Shown one piece after another: positions 48,852 through 59,760 of a stretch of 64,000 nt of DNA. The DNA comes from Gluconacetobacter tumulisoli. Lineage in GTDB: Bacteria; Pseudomonadota; Alphaproteobacteria; Acetobacterales; Acetobacteraceae. Position 1 is the stretch's first letter. Each line of letters begins with the position of its first letter. Below the pieces are notes generated by a model, which saw nothing but the letters and a program-made list of their open reading frames with translations, did no database searches and was not told where the DNA came from. Made by a program: the position numbers and the translations under genes. The stretch covers positions 123,481 to 187,480 of the forward strand of contig NZ_JABEQM010000008.1 in the NCBI RefSeq assembly GCF_014174155.1. The letters run 5' to 3'.

Positions 48852-49850
48852 TTGATTACTTCCCGGCCGGATGCCCCCCGTCCCGCATCGAACCCGGCTG
48901 CCGATATGGGCACCGGCGGCGAGGACTGCATCCCCCCGGCCCGCGAGTTGCACCGGATCTGGAAGCCGGTGCTGCGCCGGATCGTGCGCAACCTGTCGTC
49001 CGACCAGATCACGCTGGCCGCGGCGGGATGCGCGTTCTACGCGACGCTGTCGCTGTTCCCCGCCATCAGCACCCTGATTTCGATCTACGGCCTGGCCTTC
49101 GATCCGCAGACCGTGGAACCGCAACTGGAAATGCTGCGGCTGATGCTGCCGCCCTCGGCCTTCGCGCTGATCGGCGACCGGATCCATACGCTGGTCGCGC
49201 AGTCCCATTCGTCGCTGACGCTGAACCTGATCGTGTCGACCACCATCACGCTGTGGTCGGCGTCCGCAGCCACGCGGTCGATCATTTCGGCCGTCAATAT
49301 CGCCTATGACACACGGGAAACGCGCAGCTTCGTGCGCTTCCAGCTGATGGCGCTGGGCATGACGCTGTGCGCCATCTGCGGCGCGGTCATGGCACTGGCG
49401 GTGCTGGTGGCGCTGCCGGTCCTGATCGATTTCGTCCCGGCGCGGCTGGGCATGGCGCCGCCGCCCTGGTCGGTCGAACTGCTGGTCCAGATGGGCGGCC
49501 CGCTGCTGATGCTGCTGTTCGTGCTGGCGGCGTGCACGCTGCTGTACCGGTTCAGCCCGGACCGCGCCATCACGCGCTGGGTCTGTATCCTGCCCGGATC
49601 GGTCGCCGCCACGCTGATCTGGATCGCATCGTCGGTCGGGTTTTCGTACTATGTCAGCGCGATCGCCAGCTACAACGCCACCTACGGGCCGCTGGGCGCG
49701 GTGGTGGCGACGATGATGTGGTTCTTCGTTACCGCCTACGTGATCCTACTGGGAGCGGAGCTGAATGCCGGGCTGGAGGCGGAGATGAACCTGCGCCCCC
49801 GGAAGGGGGAGCACGACGCGGGCCACCGGCCGAAAAGCCCGGCCGGGTAA
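48852..49850 (+). CDS. YihY/BrkB family inner-membrane protein
   Basis: 332 aa from TTG at 48852, with GGAG six bases upstream. An ATG in another frame at 48841 runs straight into TGA. YihY family features: NLSSDQITLAAAGCAFYATLSLFPA at the start of TM1 (about 48-70), further TM helices near 140, 180, 215 and 250, and the conserved AIASYNATYGPLGAVVATMMW near 270. These proteins were once annotated as RNase BN; their function is unknown. The charged tail RPRKGEHDAGHRPKSP is cytoplasmic. Confidence 0.88.
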   Translation: MITSRPDAPRPASNPAADMGTGGEDCIPPARELHRIWKPVLRRIVRNLSSDQITLAAAGCAFYATLSLFPAISTLISIYGLAFDPQTVEPQLEMLRLMLPPSAFALIGDRIHTLVAQSHSSLTLNLIVSTTITLWSASAATRSIISAVNIAYDTRETRSFVRFQLMALGMTLCAICGAVMALAVLVALPVLIDFVPARLGMAPPPWSVELLVQMGGPLLMLLFVLAACTLLYRFSPDRAITRWVCILPGSVAATLIWIASSVGFSYYVSAIASYNATYGPLGAVVATMMWFFVTAYVILLGAELNAGLEAEMNLRPRKGEHDAGHRPKSPAG

Positions 49851-49867
49851 GGCTCAGTCGGCTTCGG

Positions 49868-49899
49868 GGACGGCCCGGCCTCGGAAAATCCGGCCGTCC
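49868..49899. terminator. bidirectional hairpin between BrkB-like and RlpA-like genes
   Basis: GGACGGCC (49,868-49,875) pairs with GGCCGTCC (49,892-49,899), extended by CGG/CCG with a bulge. It lies in the 78-bp junction of two convergent genes. Confidence 0.6.
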
Positions 49900-49928
49900 G
49901 GCGGGTGCCTGGACAGCGGGTGCGCGTA

Positions 49929-50663
49929 TCAGCGACGGCGCGGTTCGCCCGGTGCGGCGGCGGCGATCGCGTCCGCGCTGGTGTCGCCGGGTTCGGCCTG
50001 CGCGACCTCGGTCACCGGTTCGATGACCACATGGGCGGTGCCGGAATCCAGCATCCCGATCCGCGCGGCGGCGGCGGGCGACAGGTCGATGATGCGGCTG
50101 TGCAGGAACGGTCCCCGGTCGTTGACCGTCACCACGACCGAACGGCCGGTATCCTGCGAGCGGACCAGCACCCGCGTGCCCATCGGCAGCGTCGGGTGGG
50201 CCGCGGTCAGGGCATGCGGGTCGAACGGATGGCCCGAGGAGGTCCGGCGCGCCGGACGCAGATGGCCATACCAGCTTGCCACCCCATGTTCGGACCAGGA
50301 CAGGGCCGAACGGCTGGCGAGCATCAGCCGATGGGACCGCCGGGCCAGGGCCGCGCGGACGGATGCCGCCCAGGCGGTCACCGGATGGCCGGCCGTCGCG
50401 CCGGCGATCGGTGCGTCGCCGGCCGGCGTATCGGAAGGCGGCGCGTCGGAAGGCGAGCCATCGGTATCGGCGCCAGCCGCGCCGGCGACGAGGGGCGCCT
50501 TATTTTCCGCCAGGGCTGTCGCTTCCCGGCCACAGGCGGTGGAAGCGAACGCGAACAGGCACGCCACCGTCGCCAGCAGCCGGCCGCCCGATCGTATCCG
50601 TCCTGTCTTCCGGTCCTGTTCCAGAACGTTCCCCAATCCTGTTCGGTCATTCGCCAATAACAA
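49929..50663 (-). CDS. RlpA-like lipoprotein (double-psi beta-barrel)
   Basis: 244 aa if started at TTG 50663; no ATG fits, and another TTG two codons downstream (50,657) is equally possible. A hydrophobic stretch LLATVACLFAFASTAC resembles a lipoprotein signal with Cys near residue 44. A low-complexity linker rich in Ala, Pro and Asp follows. The DPBB domain (about 128-215) has GVASWYGHLRPARRTSSG, THPTLPMGTRVLV (here AAHPTLPMGTRV) and VTVNDRGPF, the RlpA motif of lytic transglycosylases that cut denuded glycan strands. There is no SPOR domain at the C-terminus, unlike E. coli RlpA. Confidence 0.85.
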   Translation of the reverse strand: MLLANDRTGLGNVLEQDRKTGRIRSGGRLLATVACLFAFASTACGREATALAENKAPLVAGAAGADTDGSPSDAPPSDTPAGDAPIAGATAGHPVTAWAASVRAALARRSHRLMLASRSALSWSEHGVASWYGHLRPARRTSSGHPFDPHALTAAHPTLPMGTRVLVRSQDTGRSVVVTVNDRGPFLHSRIIDLSPAAAARIGMLDSGTAHVVIEPVTEVAQAEPGDTSADAIAAAAPGEPRRR

Positions 50664-50942
50664 AGGCCATACAATAAAATCGGAACAGCAAATTCAAGGT
50701 TTTTCCGCCACGCGCGCCCGGGCACGACCGGACGGCATCCTGGCATTTCCTTAAATAGTGTTGCCGATTCAGTGTTCTCGGGGTGAAATGTGGCGATTTT
50801 CGGTCATCATTATTGTGCACCGCACCCGGCGATTCATCCCCGTCGGGCGTTCGTCGCAGCCGCCGGCGCAGGGGCCGCCAGGCGGCGAGCGGCGATCATT
50901 CTCTTGGAACGGAATGACGGTCGTGCTACGGCGCCTGTCACA

Positions 50943-51398
50943 ATGGTGCGCCCTCTCATCGCGGTCCTCAACGGACCCAACCTCAACATGCTCGGACTGC
51001 GCCAACCGGAGGTCTACGGTCGGGCGACCCTGGACGACGTGGAGCAGATCTGCATCCAGGCCGCCGAACGGCTGGACGTGGCCATCGACTTCCGCCAGAC
51101 CAACGGCGAAGGCGAGCTGGTGTCCTGGGTCCAGGAATGCCGGAACCGCGCGCGGGGCATCGTCATCAACCCGGCCGCCTATGGCCATACCTCGATCGCG
51201 CTGCTCGACGCGCTGCTGGCCGTCGACCTGCCGGTGATCGAGGTGCATATCTCCAACATTCATCGGCGTGAGGAATTCCGTCACCATACCTACTGCTCCC
51301 GCGCGGCCGCAGGCGTCATCTGCGGGCTGGGGGTGCGCGGGTATGCGCTGGCGCTTCAGGCGATGACCGACATGATTCTGGACGAGGACGATCGATGA
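50943..51398 (+). CDS. aroQ: type II 3-dehydroquinate dehydratase
   Basis: 151 aa from ATG at 50943. Third step of the shikimate pathway. Motifs: LNGPNLNMLGLRQPEVYG with the catalytic Tyr, INPAAYGHTSIALLDAL, and EVHISNIHRREEFRHH with catalytic His. Cytoplasmic dodecamer (family). It overlaps accB by 4 bp (ATGA at 51,395), forming aroQ-accB-accC, the usual proteobacterial order. The frame is open upstream to 50,790 but has no matching domain there; the 279-bp upstream region should hold the operon promoter. Confidence 0.96.
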   Translation: MVRPLIAVLNGPNLNMLGLRQPEVYGRATLDDVEQICIQAAERLDVAIDFRQTNGEGELVSWVQECRNRARGIVINPAAYGHTSIALLDALLAVDLPVIEVHISNIHRREEFRHHTYCSRAAAGVICGLGVRGYALALQAMTDMILDEDDR

Positions 51399-51843
51399 GC
51401 CGACTGCTCGTGGACGCGGATGCCATTCGGGCATTGGCTGAAATCCTGACCGAAACCGGCCTGACCGAGATCGAGATCGCGGAGAAGGACAACCGCATCC
51501 GCGTGGTCCGCGCCGCCGCCGGCCAGGTCCATGCCCTGCCGGCCGCCGCCCCGGCCGCGATCCCCGCCGCCGCCGCTGCCCCGGTCGCCCCCGTCGACCC
51601 GGCCAAGCATCCGGGCGCGGTCACCAGCCCGATGGTCGGCATCGCCTACCTGGCGCCGGACCCCAGCGCCCCGCCCTTCGTCACCGAAGGCCAGGCGGTC
51701 GCGGCCGGCCAGACCCTGATGCTGATCGAGGCGATGAAGACCTTCAACCAGATCAAGGCCCCCCGCGCCGGCACGCTGAAGGCGCTGCTGGTCGCATCGG
51801 GCGATCCGGTCGAGTTCGGCGAAGCCCTGGCCATCATCGAGTA

Positions 51844-51844
<1 letters not shown>
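51395..51844 (+). CDS. accB: acetyl-CoA carboxylase biotin carboxyl carrier protein
   Basis: 149 aa. An N-terminal helical region, an Ala/Pro-rich flexible linker (about 48-70) and the biotinyl domain with EAMKTF, whose Lys115 is biotinylated. It carries carboxyl groups from AccC to the carboxyltransferase in fatty-acid synthesis. Coupled at both ends: ATGA with aroQ and TAATG with accC. Confidence 0.97.
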
Positions 51845-53187
<1,343 letters not shown>

Positions 53188-53262
53188 CGGTCCCGGCAAG
53201 GGCCCCGGCCCTTGCATCCCGTTCGTTTCATGAAGTCCCGGGTTTCCGGATGGACGCCGCGC
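53188..53262. repeat. convergent-junction repeat, copy 3 (inverted)
   Basis: Reverse complement of the family core: GCAAGGGCC-CC-GGCCCTTGC (53,196-53,215), then CATCCCGTTCGTTTCATGAA and GTCCCGGGTTTCC. It starts eight bases after the accC stop and lies in a junction of convergent genes like the other two copies. Confidence 0.72.
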
Positions 53263-53340
53263 GTGGCTCCGGCCATAGGGAACTGATCGGTGTGCCGAGA
53301 AACGCCGGCATCATCCCCGCGGCGCCGAAACGCCCCCCTG

Positions 53341-55563
53341 TCAACCCAGGGCGGAATCCAGATAAGGGCTGGTGGCGTCGAAGAACATCTGGTTGGTGTC
53401 GAGTTCGTACGAGATCACGTTCAGGCTCGACAGCGCGCGGTCCATTTCTATCCGGGTGGCGAGGTTCGCCTCCTGCCCCGACTCGGCGGTGATCCGCTGG
53501 ATCGCCAGCTTCGCCGCCCGTGCCGTGCGTCCGTAATGGCCGCCATAGCGGCCGCTGAACTGCGCCATGCGGCCCATCATTTCCTCGATCACCTTGCGGG
53601 CCTGGGGCGGCAGGACGTTGCGCGCCAGGATCGCGCGCAGGCGGATGACGTTCAGCCCGATGGTCATCGCCGACAGGATGCCCTTCAGGTAAGCGTCGAT
53701 CACCGGTTCGGGGGTCCGTTCCGCATTGGTCAGCAGCCGCACGAAGCGATCGACATTGCGTTCGACGACATAAAGCGGCGACGGCAGGGTGTGCGAGCGC
53801 GCCAGCAGCCGCAGTCCCTTCAGGATGCCGGTGCGCATCTGCCAGCGCATGCCGTTGGTGTCGAACGGCAACACCAGCCGGAACGTCCACATCGCGTACC
53901 ACAGCGCCAGGATCAGCGGCATGGCGGTGTTGAAGAACGAGATTTCATCCAGCCGGGCCTGGTTGGCCGGCCCGACCAGGATCGGCAGGAACAGGTTGTA
54001 CGACACCGCCGCCAGCACGATGGTCGGGTAGGCGAAGGCCAGCCCCCCCGCCAGCATGGGCAGGCTGAGGCAAAGGGCCAGGATTTCGTAGGTCGACGGC
54101 GTGGCCAGCGCCCACAGCACCAGCACCGCCGCGGCGCCCACTGCCCAGAAGGCCCCGGTCAGGAATGCCTGGGTGGCCAGCGCCGGCTTTTCCAGGGTCG
54201 CAAACAGGCTGCACACGATCGAAACGAACATCAGGAACAGCAGCCCGTCGCGCCAGCCGGTGGCGATCCAGATCACGCCGGCGCCGAAGATCGTCACCGA
54301 GGCCCGCAGGCTGTTGGCCAGCGCCTGCTGCCAGTCGCGGTAGGTGCGGATCCGGTAATGGAAATGATCGTGCGGCAGGGGGTGGAGGCTGGCCTCGAAC
54401 TGGATGATCGCCTGTTCCAGATCGTCCAGCATCGCGTCCAGCGCGTGCTGCAGCATCCTTTGCCGTTGCAGGGCCGCCGCCGCGTCCGCGGCGGCCGGGG
54501 GGCGGACATCGCTGCCCATTTCGTCGCCCAGCGAATCCGCGATGCTTTGCCGGCAATCGGCCCGCAGCGCCGCCAGCCGGTTCAGGACCGACGGGATGTC
54601 CCGGCCTTCCAGCCGGCCGGGAAGTTCCAGCAGGAAAGTCCGCACGTGCCCGGCATTCGCGTCGAACCCATCGCCCGGCGCGCCGCCGGGCATGTGCATC
54701 AGCGCCGCGAGATCCAGTCCGCGCGACAGCAGCACCGCGACCCGTGCCAGGGCCGCGCGGGCGTGATCGCCTTCGTGGCCGTGATGGCGGCCCATCTCGA
54801 CCTCGGCGAATTCGATCTGGTCGCTGAGGGTGGTGACGGTGGCGAAGACGCCCCGCGCCCGCGACAGGGCCTGGCCGTCGCCGGCCAGCAGCGCCGCCAG
54901 CGACCGGGCCGCGCCGTCGATGGCGGTCAGGAAGTTCCGCGCCAGCCGGTCCCGCGCCCGTTCGCCCAGCCGGAACTGGAACAGCGCGGACACCGAGGAT
55001 TCCAGCACGATGCCCAGCACGATATAGGTCGCGCGGGCCATGGCGATCTGGAAGATGTGTTCGGGGTCGGCGATGCCGTCCAGCGCGATGATGGCGTAGG
55101 TGAAGCCGCTGGCCCGCATGCCGTGGATACGGTAATTGGTCATCGTCGCCGGGCCCGGCAGCAGCGTGCCGACAAAGCAGAACAGGCCGATGCCCACCGC
55201 CAGCGCCACGATGAACAGCAGCGGCGCCTGCGGGAAGGCGGCGACCAGCGCCACCGCGCAGATCGTGCCGACGACCATCCCGAACAGGTGCCAGCGCGCC
55301 TTGGCGACGCTCTTGCCCCGGGTGCCCTGGGCAACCATCCAGACCGTCAGGGCCGCCCATTGCGGGCTGCCCAGTTCCCACCACAGGGCGATGCCCAGCG
55401 CCACCAGCGACGTGATCGTCGTCCGCAGCGCGTAGCCGAAGGTCAGCAGGTCGGGGGCGAACAGCCAGCGGAGATGGTCCTGCCGCCGGGGGGCGCCCGA
55501 CCACAGGCGGGCCCACAGGTCGCCCATCCGGGCCCGGGCCAGGGTCAGCGCAAGACTCCTCAT
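53341..55563 (-). CDS. FUSC/AaeB-type membrane transporter
   Basis: 740 aa. Two blocks of TM helices (about 40-160 and 385-520), each followed by a soluble region, the layout of AaeB/YccS/FUSC proteins that export aromatic acids with a membrane-fusion partner. N-terminal block: ALRTTITSLVALGIALWWEL, SPQWAALTVWMVAQGTRGKS. Second block: WIATGWRDGLLFLMFVSIVCS. No AaeA-like fusion protein gene is adjacent, so it may act alone or with a distant partner. ATG at 55563. Confidence 0.85.
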   Translation of the reverse strand: MRSLALTLARARMGDLWARLWSGAPRRQDHLRWLFAPDLLTFGYALRTTITSLVALGIALWWELGSPQWAALTVWMVAQGTRGKSVAKARWHLFGMVVGTICAVALVAAFPQAPLLFIVALAVGIGLFCFVGTLLPGPATMTNYRIHGMRASGFTYAIIALDGIADPEHIFQIAMARATYIVLGIVLESSVSALFQFRLGERARDRLARNFLTAIDGAARSLAALLAGDGQALSRARGVFATVTTLSDQIEFAEVEMGRHHGHEGDHARAALARVAVLLSRGLDLAALMHMPGGAPGDGFDANAGHVRTFLLELPGRLEGRDIPSVLNRLAALRADCRQSIADSLGDEMGSDVRPPAAADAAAALQRQRMLQHALDAMLDDLEQAIIQFEASLHPLPHDHFHYRIRTYRDWQQALANSLRASVTIFGAGVIWIATGWRDGLLFLMFVSIVCSLFATLEKPALATQAFLTGAFWAVGAAAVLVLWALATPSTYEILALCLSLPMLAGGLAFAYPTIVLAAVSYNLFLPILVGPANQARLDEISFFNTAMPLILALWYAMWTFRLVLPFDTNGMRWQMRTGILKGLRLLARSHTLPSPLYVVERNVDRFVRLLTNAERTPEPVIDAYLKGILSAMTIGLNVIRLRAILARNVLPPQARKVIEEMMGRMAQFSGRYGGHYGRTARAAKLAIQRITAESGQEANLATRIEMDRALSSLNVISYELDTNQMFFDATSPYLDSALG

Positions 55564-55712
55564 CCCGGCATCCGTGCTCCCGCCTGCGACGCCGCCCCTG
55601 CGACGGTTCCCCTCTGCCTGTCTAGATCACACGACCTTTGCCCGGCAGGCAACGATCCGCATAACAGACTTCCCCAAAGCGTATTTTTCCGGCCGGCGGA
55701 AAACTGCCCGGA

Positions 55713-56243
55713 TCAATCGTCGTAGGACACCAGGGATTCGACAGGGATATCCAGGCGGTCGCGGCCGCCCAGCGCGCGGATTTCGATCAGGGTAGCGGCG
55801 CCGACGACGTTCGCGCCCACCTTGCGCAGCAGCGCGACCGACGCGGCCAGCGTGCCGCCGGTCGCCAGCAGGTCGTCCATCACCACCACCCGCTGCCCGG
55901 GGCGGATCGCGTCGGCCTGGATGTGCAGGGTGTCGTTGCCGTATTCCAGGTCGTACTGGTGCGACACCGTGGCGCCCGGCAGCTTGCCCGGCTTGCGCAG
56001 CATCACCAGCCCGCAGCCCAGGCGGCTGGCCAGCGGGGCGGCGGTCAGGAAGCCGCGCGATTCGATGGCGGCCAGCATGTCCGGCGCCCAGGGCGCGACC
56101 GCGCGCGTCATCCGGCCCATGGCCACCTGCCAGGCGTCCGCATCCCGCATCAGGGTGGAGATGTCATAGAACAGGATGCCGGGCTTCGGAAAATCCGGAA
56201 TGCCGCGAATGTGCTGCTTCAGGTCCATCGTGGCGGTCGTCAT
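55713..56243 (-). CDS. apt: adenine phosphoribosyltransferase
   Basis: 176 aa from ATG at 56243; ATGs at 56,261 and 56,228 (start MDLKQHIRG) are equally possible and none has a good ribosome site. It salvages adenine to AMP with PRPP. The PRPP loop [16 protein letters not shown], the N-terminal [15 protein letters not shown] and [12 protein letters not shown] identify it. The rest of the chain is complete. Confidence 0.94.
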   Translation of the reverse strand: MTTATMDLKQHIRGIPDFPKPGILFYDISTLMRDADAWQVAMGRMTRAVAPWAPDMLAAIESRGFLTAAPLASRLGCGLVMLRKPGKLPGATVSHQYDLEYGNDTLHIQADAIRPGQRVVVMDDLLATGGTLAASVALLRKVGANVVGAATLIEIRALGGRDRLDIPVESLVSYDD

Positions 56244-56387
56244 GTCGGTGTCCAAATCCATCCCATGCGAAAACCGGCCCTGACCTGACGTCCGGACCGG
56301 AGAAAATCCCGACCTGCTGTAGCCCGCCGCCGTCGCCCCCCGCAAGCCCGCAGTGCCGCCAGCGCCGCCGGCATCCACGGGCGGGCC

Positions 56388-57695
56388 TTAATGAAGGATG
56401 GGCACGTCCGGCGCCGTCGCGCCGGCATCGCGCGGGCGCGTGGGCCGCAGCAGGACCATCAGCATCATGATGACGGCCCCCAGCAGCATGACGCCCGCCA
56501 TCGGCACCGGGGTGCTGCCCGGCAGCATGCCGACGACGGCCCCGGCCACGGCGCCCAGCACATATTGCAAGGTGCCGATGAAGGCCGCGGCGCTGCCCGC
56601 CAGGCGGGGATGGTCGGCCATGGCCCCCACCGTCGCGTTGGGGCCGATGATGCCGGTGGTGCCCAGCGCCAGCATCATCGCCAGCACCAGCGGAACCAGC
56701 GCCAGGCCGTGCAGGACGGCGCCCCCCTTCATGACGAAGGCCATGACGATCGATACCACGGTCATCGCCACGGTCCCCAGCACGGCCGCGCCCACAGACA
56801 GGCCCAGGATGCGGGTCGCGTCGATGCGCCCCACCAGCATGCCGTTCAGCTGCGACGCGCCGATCATGCAGACGGCGAACACCCCGAACAGCATGCCGAA
56901 CTGCGCCGGCGAGAAGCCGAACAGGTGGATGAACACCGACGGCGCCGCCGACAGATAGGTGAACGACATGAAGCAGGCGAAGCCCGCCACCAGGGCATTG
57001 GTGATGAACCCCCTGTCGCGCACCAGCAGCAGGTAGCGGCTGGCCAGCGCCACCGGCGACATCACGCTGCGTTCGCCCGGCGGCAGGGTTTCGGGCAGCA
57101 CGCGCGCGACCAGGAAAGTGCAGGCCAGCCCATAGACCGCCGACGCCCAGAAGATGGACCGCCAGGTGGTGAAGGACAGCACGAAGCCGCCGATGGTCGG
57201 CGCCAGGATCGGCACCACGCCCATGACCAGCACCAGCCGCGACATCAGGCGCGCGGCCTCGTTCCCATGCGACATGTCGCGCACGCAGGCGCTGGGGATG
57301 ACCAGGCTGGCCGACGCGCCCAGCGACGCCAGCAGCCGGAAGCTGGAGAACGTCCAGATGTCCGGCGCCAGGGCGCAGCCGACCGAGGCGAGGGTATAGA
57401 CCAGCGTGCCCACCAGCATGGGCATCCGCCGGCCGAACCGGTCGGACAGCGGGCCCATCGTGATCTGTCCCACCGCCAGGCCGACGAACCAGATGGCGAG
57501 CGTCATCTGCGCCGATCCGGCCTGGGCGTGCAGGGACGCCTCCAGCGCCGGGAAGGCGGGAAGATAGATGTCCGTCGACACGGGACCGACAGCGGTCAGA
57601 AAGCCGAGCAGGATCGCGATCCAGCTCATGGGCGTGGCAGTCTGAACGGCGGCAGGGGCATCGTCGGATCTCGCGGCTATCGCGGAAGACGCCAT
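56388..57695 (-). CDS. Bcr/CflA-family MFS drug efflux transporter
   Basis: 435 aa from ATG at 57695, with CGGAG upstream. Twelve predicted TM helices. It has the Bcr/CflA motif VGPVSTDIYLPAFPAL in TM1, and motif A GPLSDRFGRRMPML after TM2. It should be a proton-driven exporter (bicyclomycin, sulfonamide or unrelated small molecules). An open extension to 57,845 carries no domain. No regulator is adjacent. Confidence 0.92.
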   Translation of the reverse strand: MASSAIAARSDDAPAAVQTATPMSWIAILLGFLTAVGPVSTDIYLPAFPALEASLHAQAGSAQMTLAIWFVGLAVGQITMGPLSDRFGRRMPMLVGTLVYTLASVGCALAPDIWTFSSFRLLASLGASASLVIPSACVRDMSHGNEAARLMSRLVLVMGVVPILAPTIGGFVLSFTTWRSIFWASAVYGLACTFLVARVLPETLPPGERSVMSPVALASRYLLLVRDRGFITNALVAGFACFMSFTYLSAAPSVFIHLFGFSPAQFGMLFGVFAVCMIGASQLNGMLVGRIDATRILGLSVGAAVLGTVAMTVVSIVMAFVMKGGAVLHGLALVPLVLAMMLALGTTGIIGPNATVGAMADHPRLAGSAAAFIGTLQYVLGAVAGAVVGMLPGSTPVPMAGVMLLGAVIMMLMVLLRPTRPRDAGATAPDVPILH

Positions 57696-57867
57696 GGCGG
57701 CACTCCGTAAGAGATCGTCGGGCCCTACTATCCCAGCGGCCCTTCGCATTTCATCACCTAAATACAGTAAGGCTGCAATTCGCTGTACGCGGTGCATCCA
57801 CGCAACAGCCCGCCTGCCTTGCCGCCTGTCCACGGAACCCGCCAAACCCGGCGGGAACGTGGCGGTT

Positions 57868-58602
57868 TCAGGACATGTCCCGGGCAGCGCCGTCCATCAC
57901 GCCGCCGCCCCGCCGCATCAGCCGGAGGCCGAGCGCCCCGGATGCCGCGAACAGCAGCGCCGCCAGCGCCACCTGCCACCCGTGGCCGATCCGCGCGCCG
58001 CTGCCCAGCAGGACGAAGACAATGGTCTGCGGCAGGCTTCCTGCAAGGGTCGCCAGAAAAAAGGACCCCGCCGGGGCGCCCGACACCCCGGCCAGCAGGT
58101 TCACCATCAGGGCCGAGCCCACGGGCAGCAGGCGCAGGGTCAGGATGGTGGCGAACGGATTGGCCGCGACCAGCCCGTCCAGGCGCGCCAGCCGGCCGGT
58201 CAGACGCCTGCGCACCGCCGCCCGCCCGACGCCCCGCGCCCAGGAAAAGCCCGCCATCGCACCTGCCACCGTCGCCGCCGTCGCGAACCCGACCCCGGCC
58301 AGCGGACCATACGCCACCCCGGCGGCGAAGCAGACCGCCTGACGCGGCAGGCCCACGGCGCAGAACACGGCGGCCACCAGCAGGAAGACCGTCCGCCCCC
58401 AGGCCCCGTCGCGCAGCAGCGCGGTATCGGTCATCAGCCCATGCAGGCCGGGGGCCAGGCGCAACACGACACCCACCGCCATGAACGCGGCCACCATCAG
58501 GGCCGGCCGCGCCAGCGTACGCATCCGGCCGGGGGCAGCACTCGGGGGGGCCGGGGGGCATGACCGCCCGGCCGCGCCGGCCGGGGGATCGGAATACGGC
58601 AT
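57868..58602 (-). CDS. TVP38/TMEM64 (DedA-like) membrane protein
   Basis: 244 aa from ATG at 58602 (AGGG upstream); ATG at 58524 (MRTLARPALM) would also keep all helices. About five or six TM segments with the VTT/DedA-domain pattern VGLPRQAVCFAAGVAYGPLAG and FATILTLRLLPVGSALMVNLLAG. Proteins of this class are thought to be lipid scramblases or half-transporters; no specific role can be assigned. It is divergent from ctaA with a 57-bp gap. Confidence 0.85.
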   Translation of the reverse strand: MPYSDPPAGAAGRSCPPAPPSAAPGRMRTLARPALMVAAFMAVGVVLRLAPGLHGLMTDTALLRDGAWGRTVFLLVAAVFCAVGLPRQAVCFAAGVAYGPLAGVGFATAATVAGAMAGFSWARGVGRAAVRRRLTGRLARLDGLVAANPFATILTLRLLPVGSALMVNLLAGVSGAPAGSFFLATLAGSLPQTIVFVLLGSGARIGHGWQVALAALLFAASGALGLRLMRRGGGVMDGAARDMS

Positions 58603-58659
58603 GGCTTGCGCCCTAGCACCGCCTTGCGGCCGGCCGCAAGGGCAGTCTAAATCGGCCGC

Positions 58660-59760
58660 ATGTCCACAAGCATCCCCTTCCGTCCGGCCGGCGGCCGCGA
58701 CGACGCAACGCCCATGGCCCTGCGGAACCGCCGCCGGGTATCGGCCTGGCTGTTCGCCGTATGCTTCATGCTGATCGGCATGATCGCGCTGGGCGGCTAT
58801 ACCCGCCTGACCGGATCCGGCCTGTCGATCATGGACTGGCGGCCGGTCACCGGCATCGTGCCGCCGCTGACGCATGCCGAATGGGAACGGCAGTTCGCGC
58901 TGTACCAGACCATTCCGCAATACAAGATCCTGCATGACGGCTTCGGCCTGTCGGGGTTCCAGAAGATCTTCTGGGCCGAATGGACGCACCGGTTCTGGGG
59001 ACGGATGATCGGCCTGGTGCTGCTGGTGCCGCTGGTCTGGTTCGCGGCGACCGGCGCGCTGACGCGCGGGCTGATCGCACGGCTGGTCCTGTTCTTCGTG
59101 CTGGGCGGGCTGCAGGGGGCGATCGGCTGGTTCATGGTCGCCTCGGGCTTCAACCCCGACAGCACGGCGGTGGCGCCGGTGCGGCTGGTGCTGCATCTGT
59201 GCTGCGCCTTCGCGCTGTATATCGCGATCCTGTGGACCGCCCTGTCCGTCCGCACGCCCACCGCCCCCTTCATCCCGGCCACGCCGCCGGTGGTGCGGAC
59301 CCGGCGGCTGGTGTGGACCGCCACCGTGCTGATCGGCATCACCATCATCGCCGGCGGCTTCACCGCCGGGACGCATGCCGGATTTACCTACAACACGTTC
59401 CCGCTGATGGACGGCCGCCTGGTCCCGGCCGGCTATGCGCGGCTGACGCCGTTCTGGCTGAACTGGTTCCAGAACATTCCCGCCGTCCAGTTCGACCACC
59501 GGCTGCTGGCGACCGCGACCGCACTGACGATCGGGGCCTGCGTGTTCACGGGCCTGCGCACGCCGCAGATCGGCAAGCCCGCGCAGGACGCGCTGATGCT
59601 ACTGGGCTGGGCCGTGCTGATCCAGTACGCGCTGGGGGTCACTACCCTGCTGCTGGTCGTGCCCGCCTGGGCCGGCACCGTGCACCAGACGTGGGCCGCG
59701 GTCCTGCTGACCGTCGCCATCGTGACCCTGCACCGCCTGCGCGGCGTCGGCCGGCCCTGA
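58660..59760 (+). CDS. ctaA: heme A synthase (CtaA/COX15)
   Basis: 366 aa with eight TM helices. It oxidises the C8 methyl of heme O to make heme A for aa3-type oxidases. Conserved His residues are in [27 protein letters not shown] and GTVHQTWAA, and the start [16 protein letters not shown] is the hallmark of the alphaproteobacterial (type 2) form. The last 162 bp lie antisense to the tail of the trehalase gene. The partner oxidase is not in the window. Confidence 0.96.
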   Translation: MSTSIPFRPAGGRDDATPMALRNRRRVSAWLFAVCFMLIGMIALGGYTRLTGSGLSIMDWRPVTGIVPPLTHAEWERQFALYQTIPQYKILHDGFGLSGFQKIFWAEWTHRFWGRMIGLVLLVPLVWFAATGALTRGLIARLVLFFVLGGLQGAIGWFMVASGFNPDSTAVAPVRLVLHLCCAFALYIAILWTALSVRTPTAPFIPATPPVVRTRRLVWTATVLIGITIIAGGFTAGTHAGFTYNTFPLMDGRLVPAGYARLTPFWLNWFQNIPAVQFDHRLLATATALTIGACVFTGLRTPQIGKPAQDALMLLGWAVLIQYALGVTTLLLVVPAWAGTVHQTWAAVLLTVAIVTLHRLRGVGRP

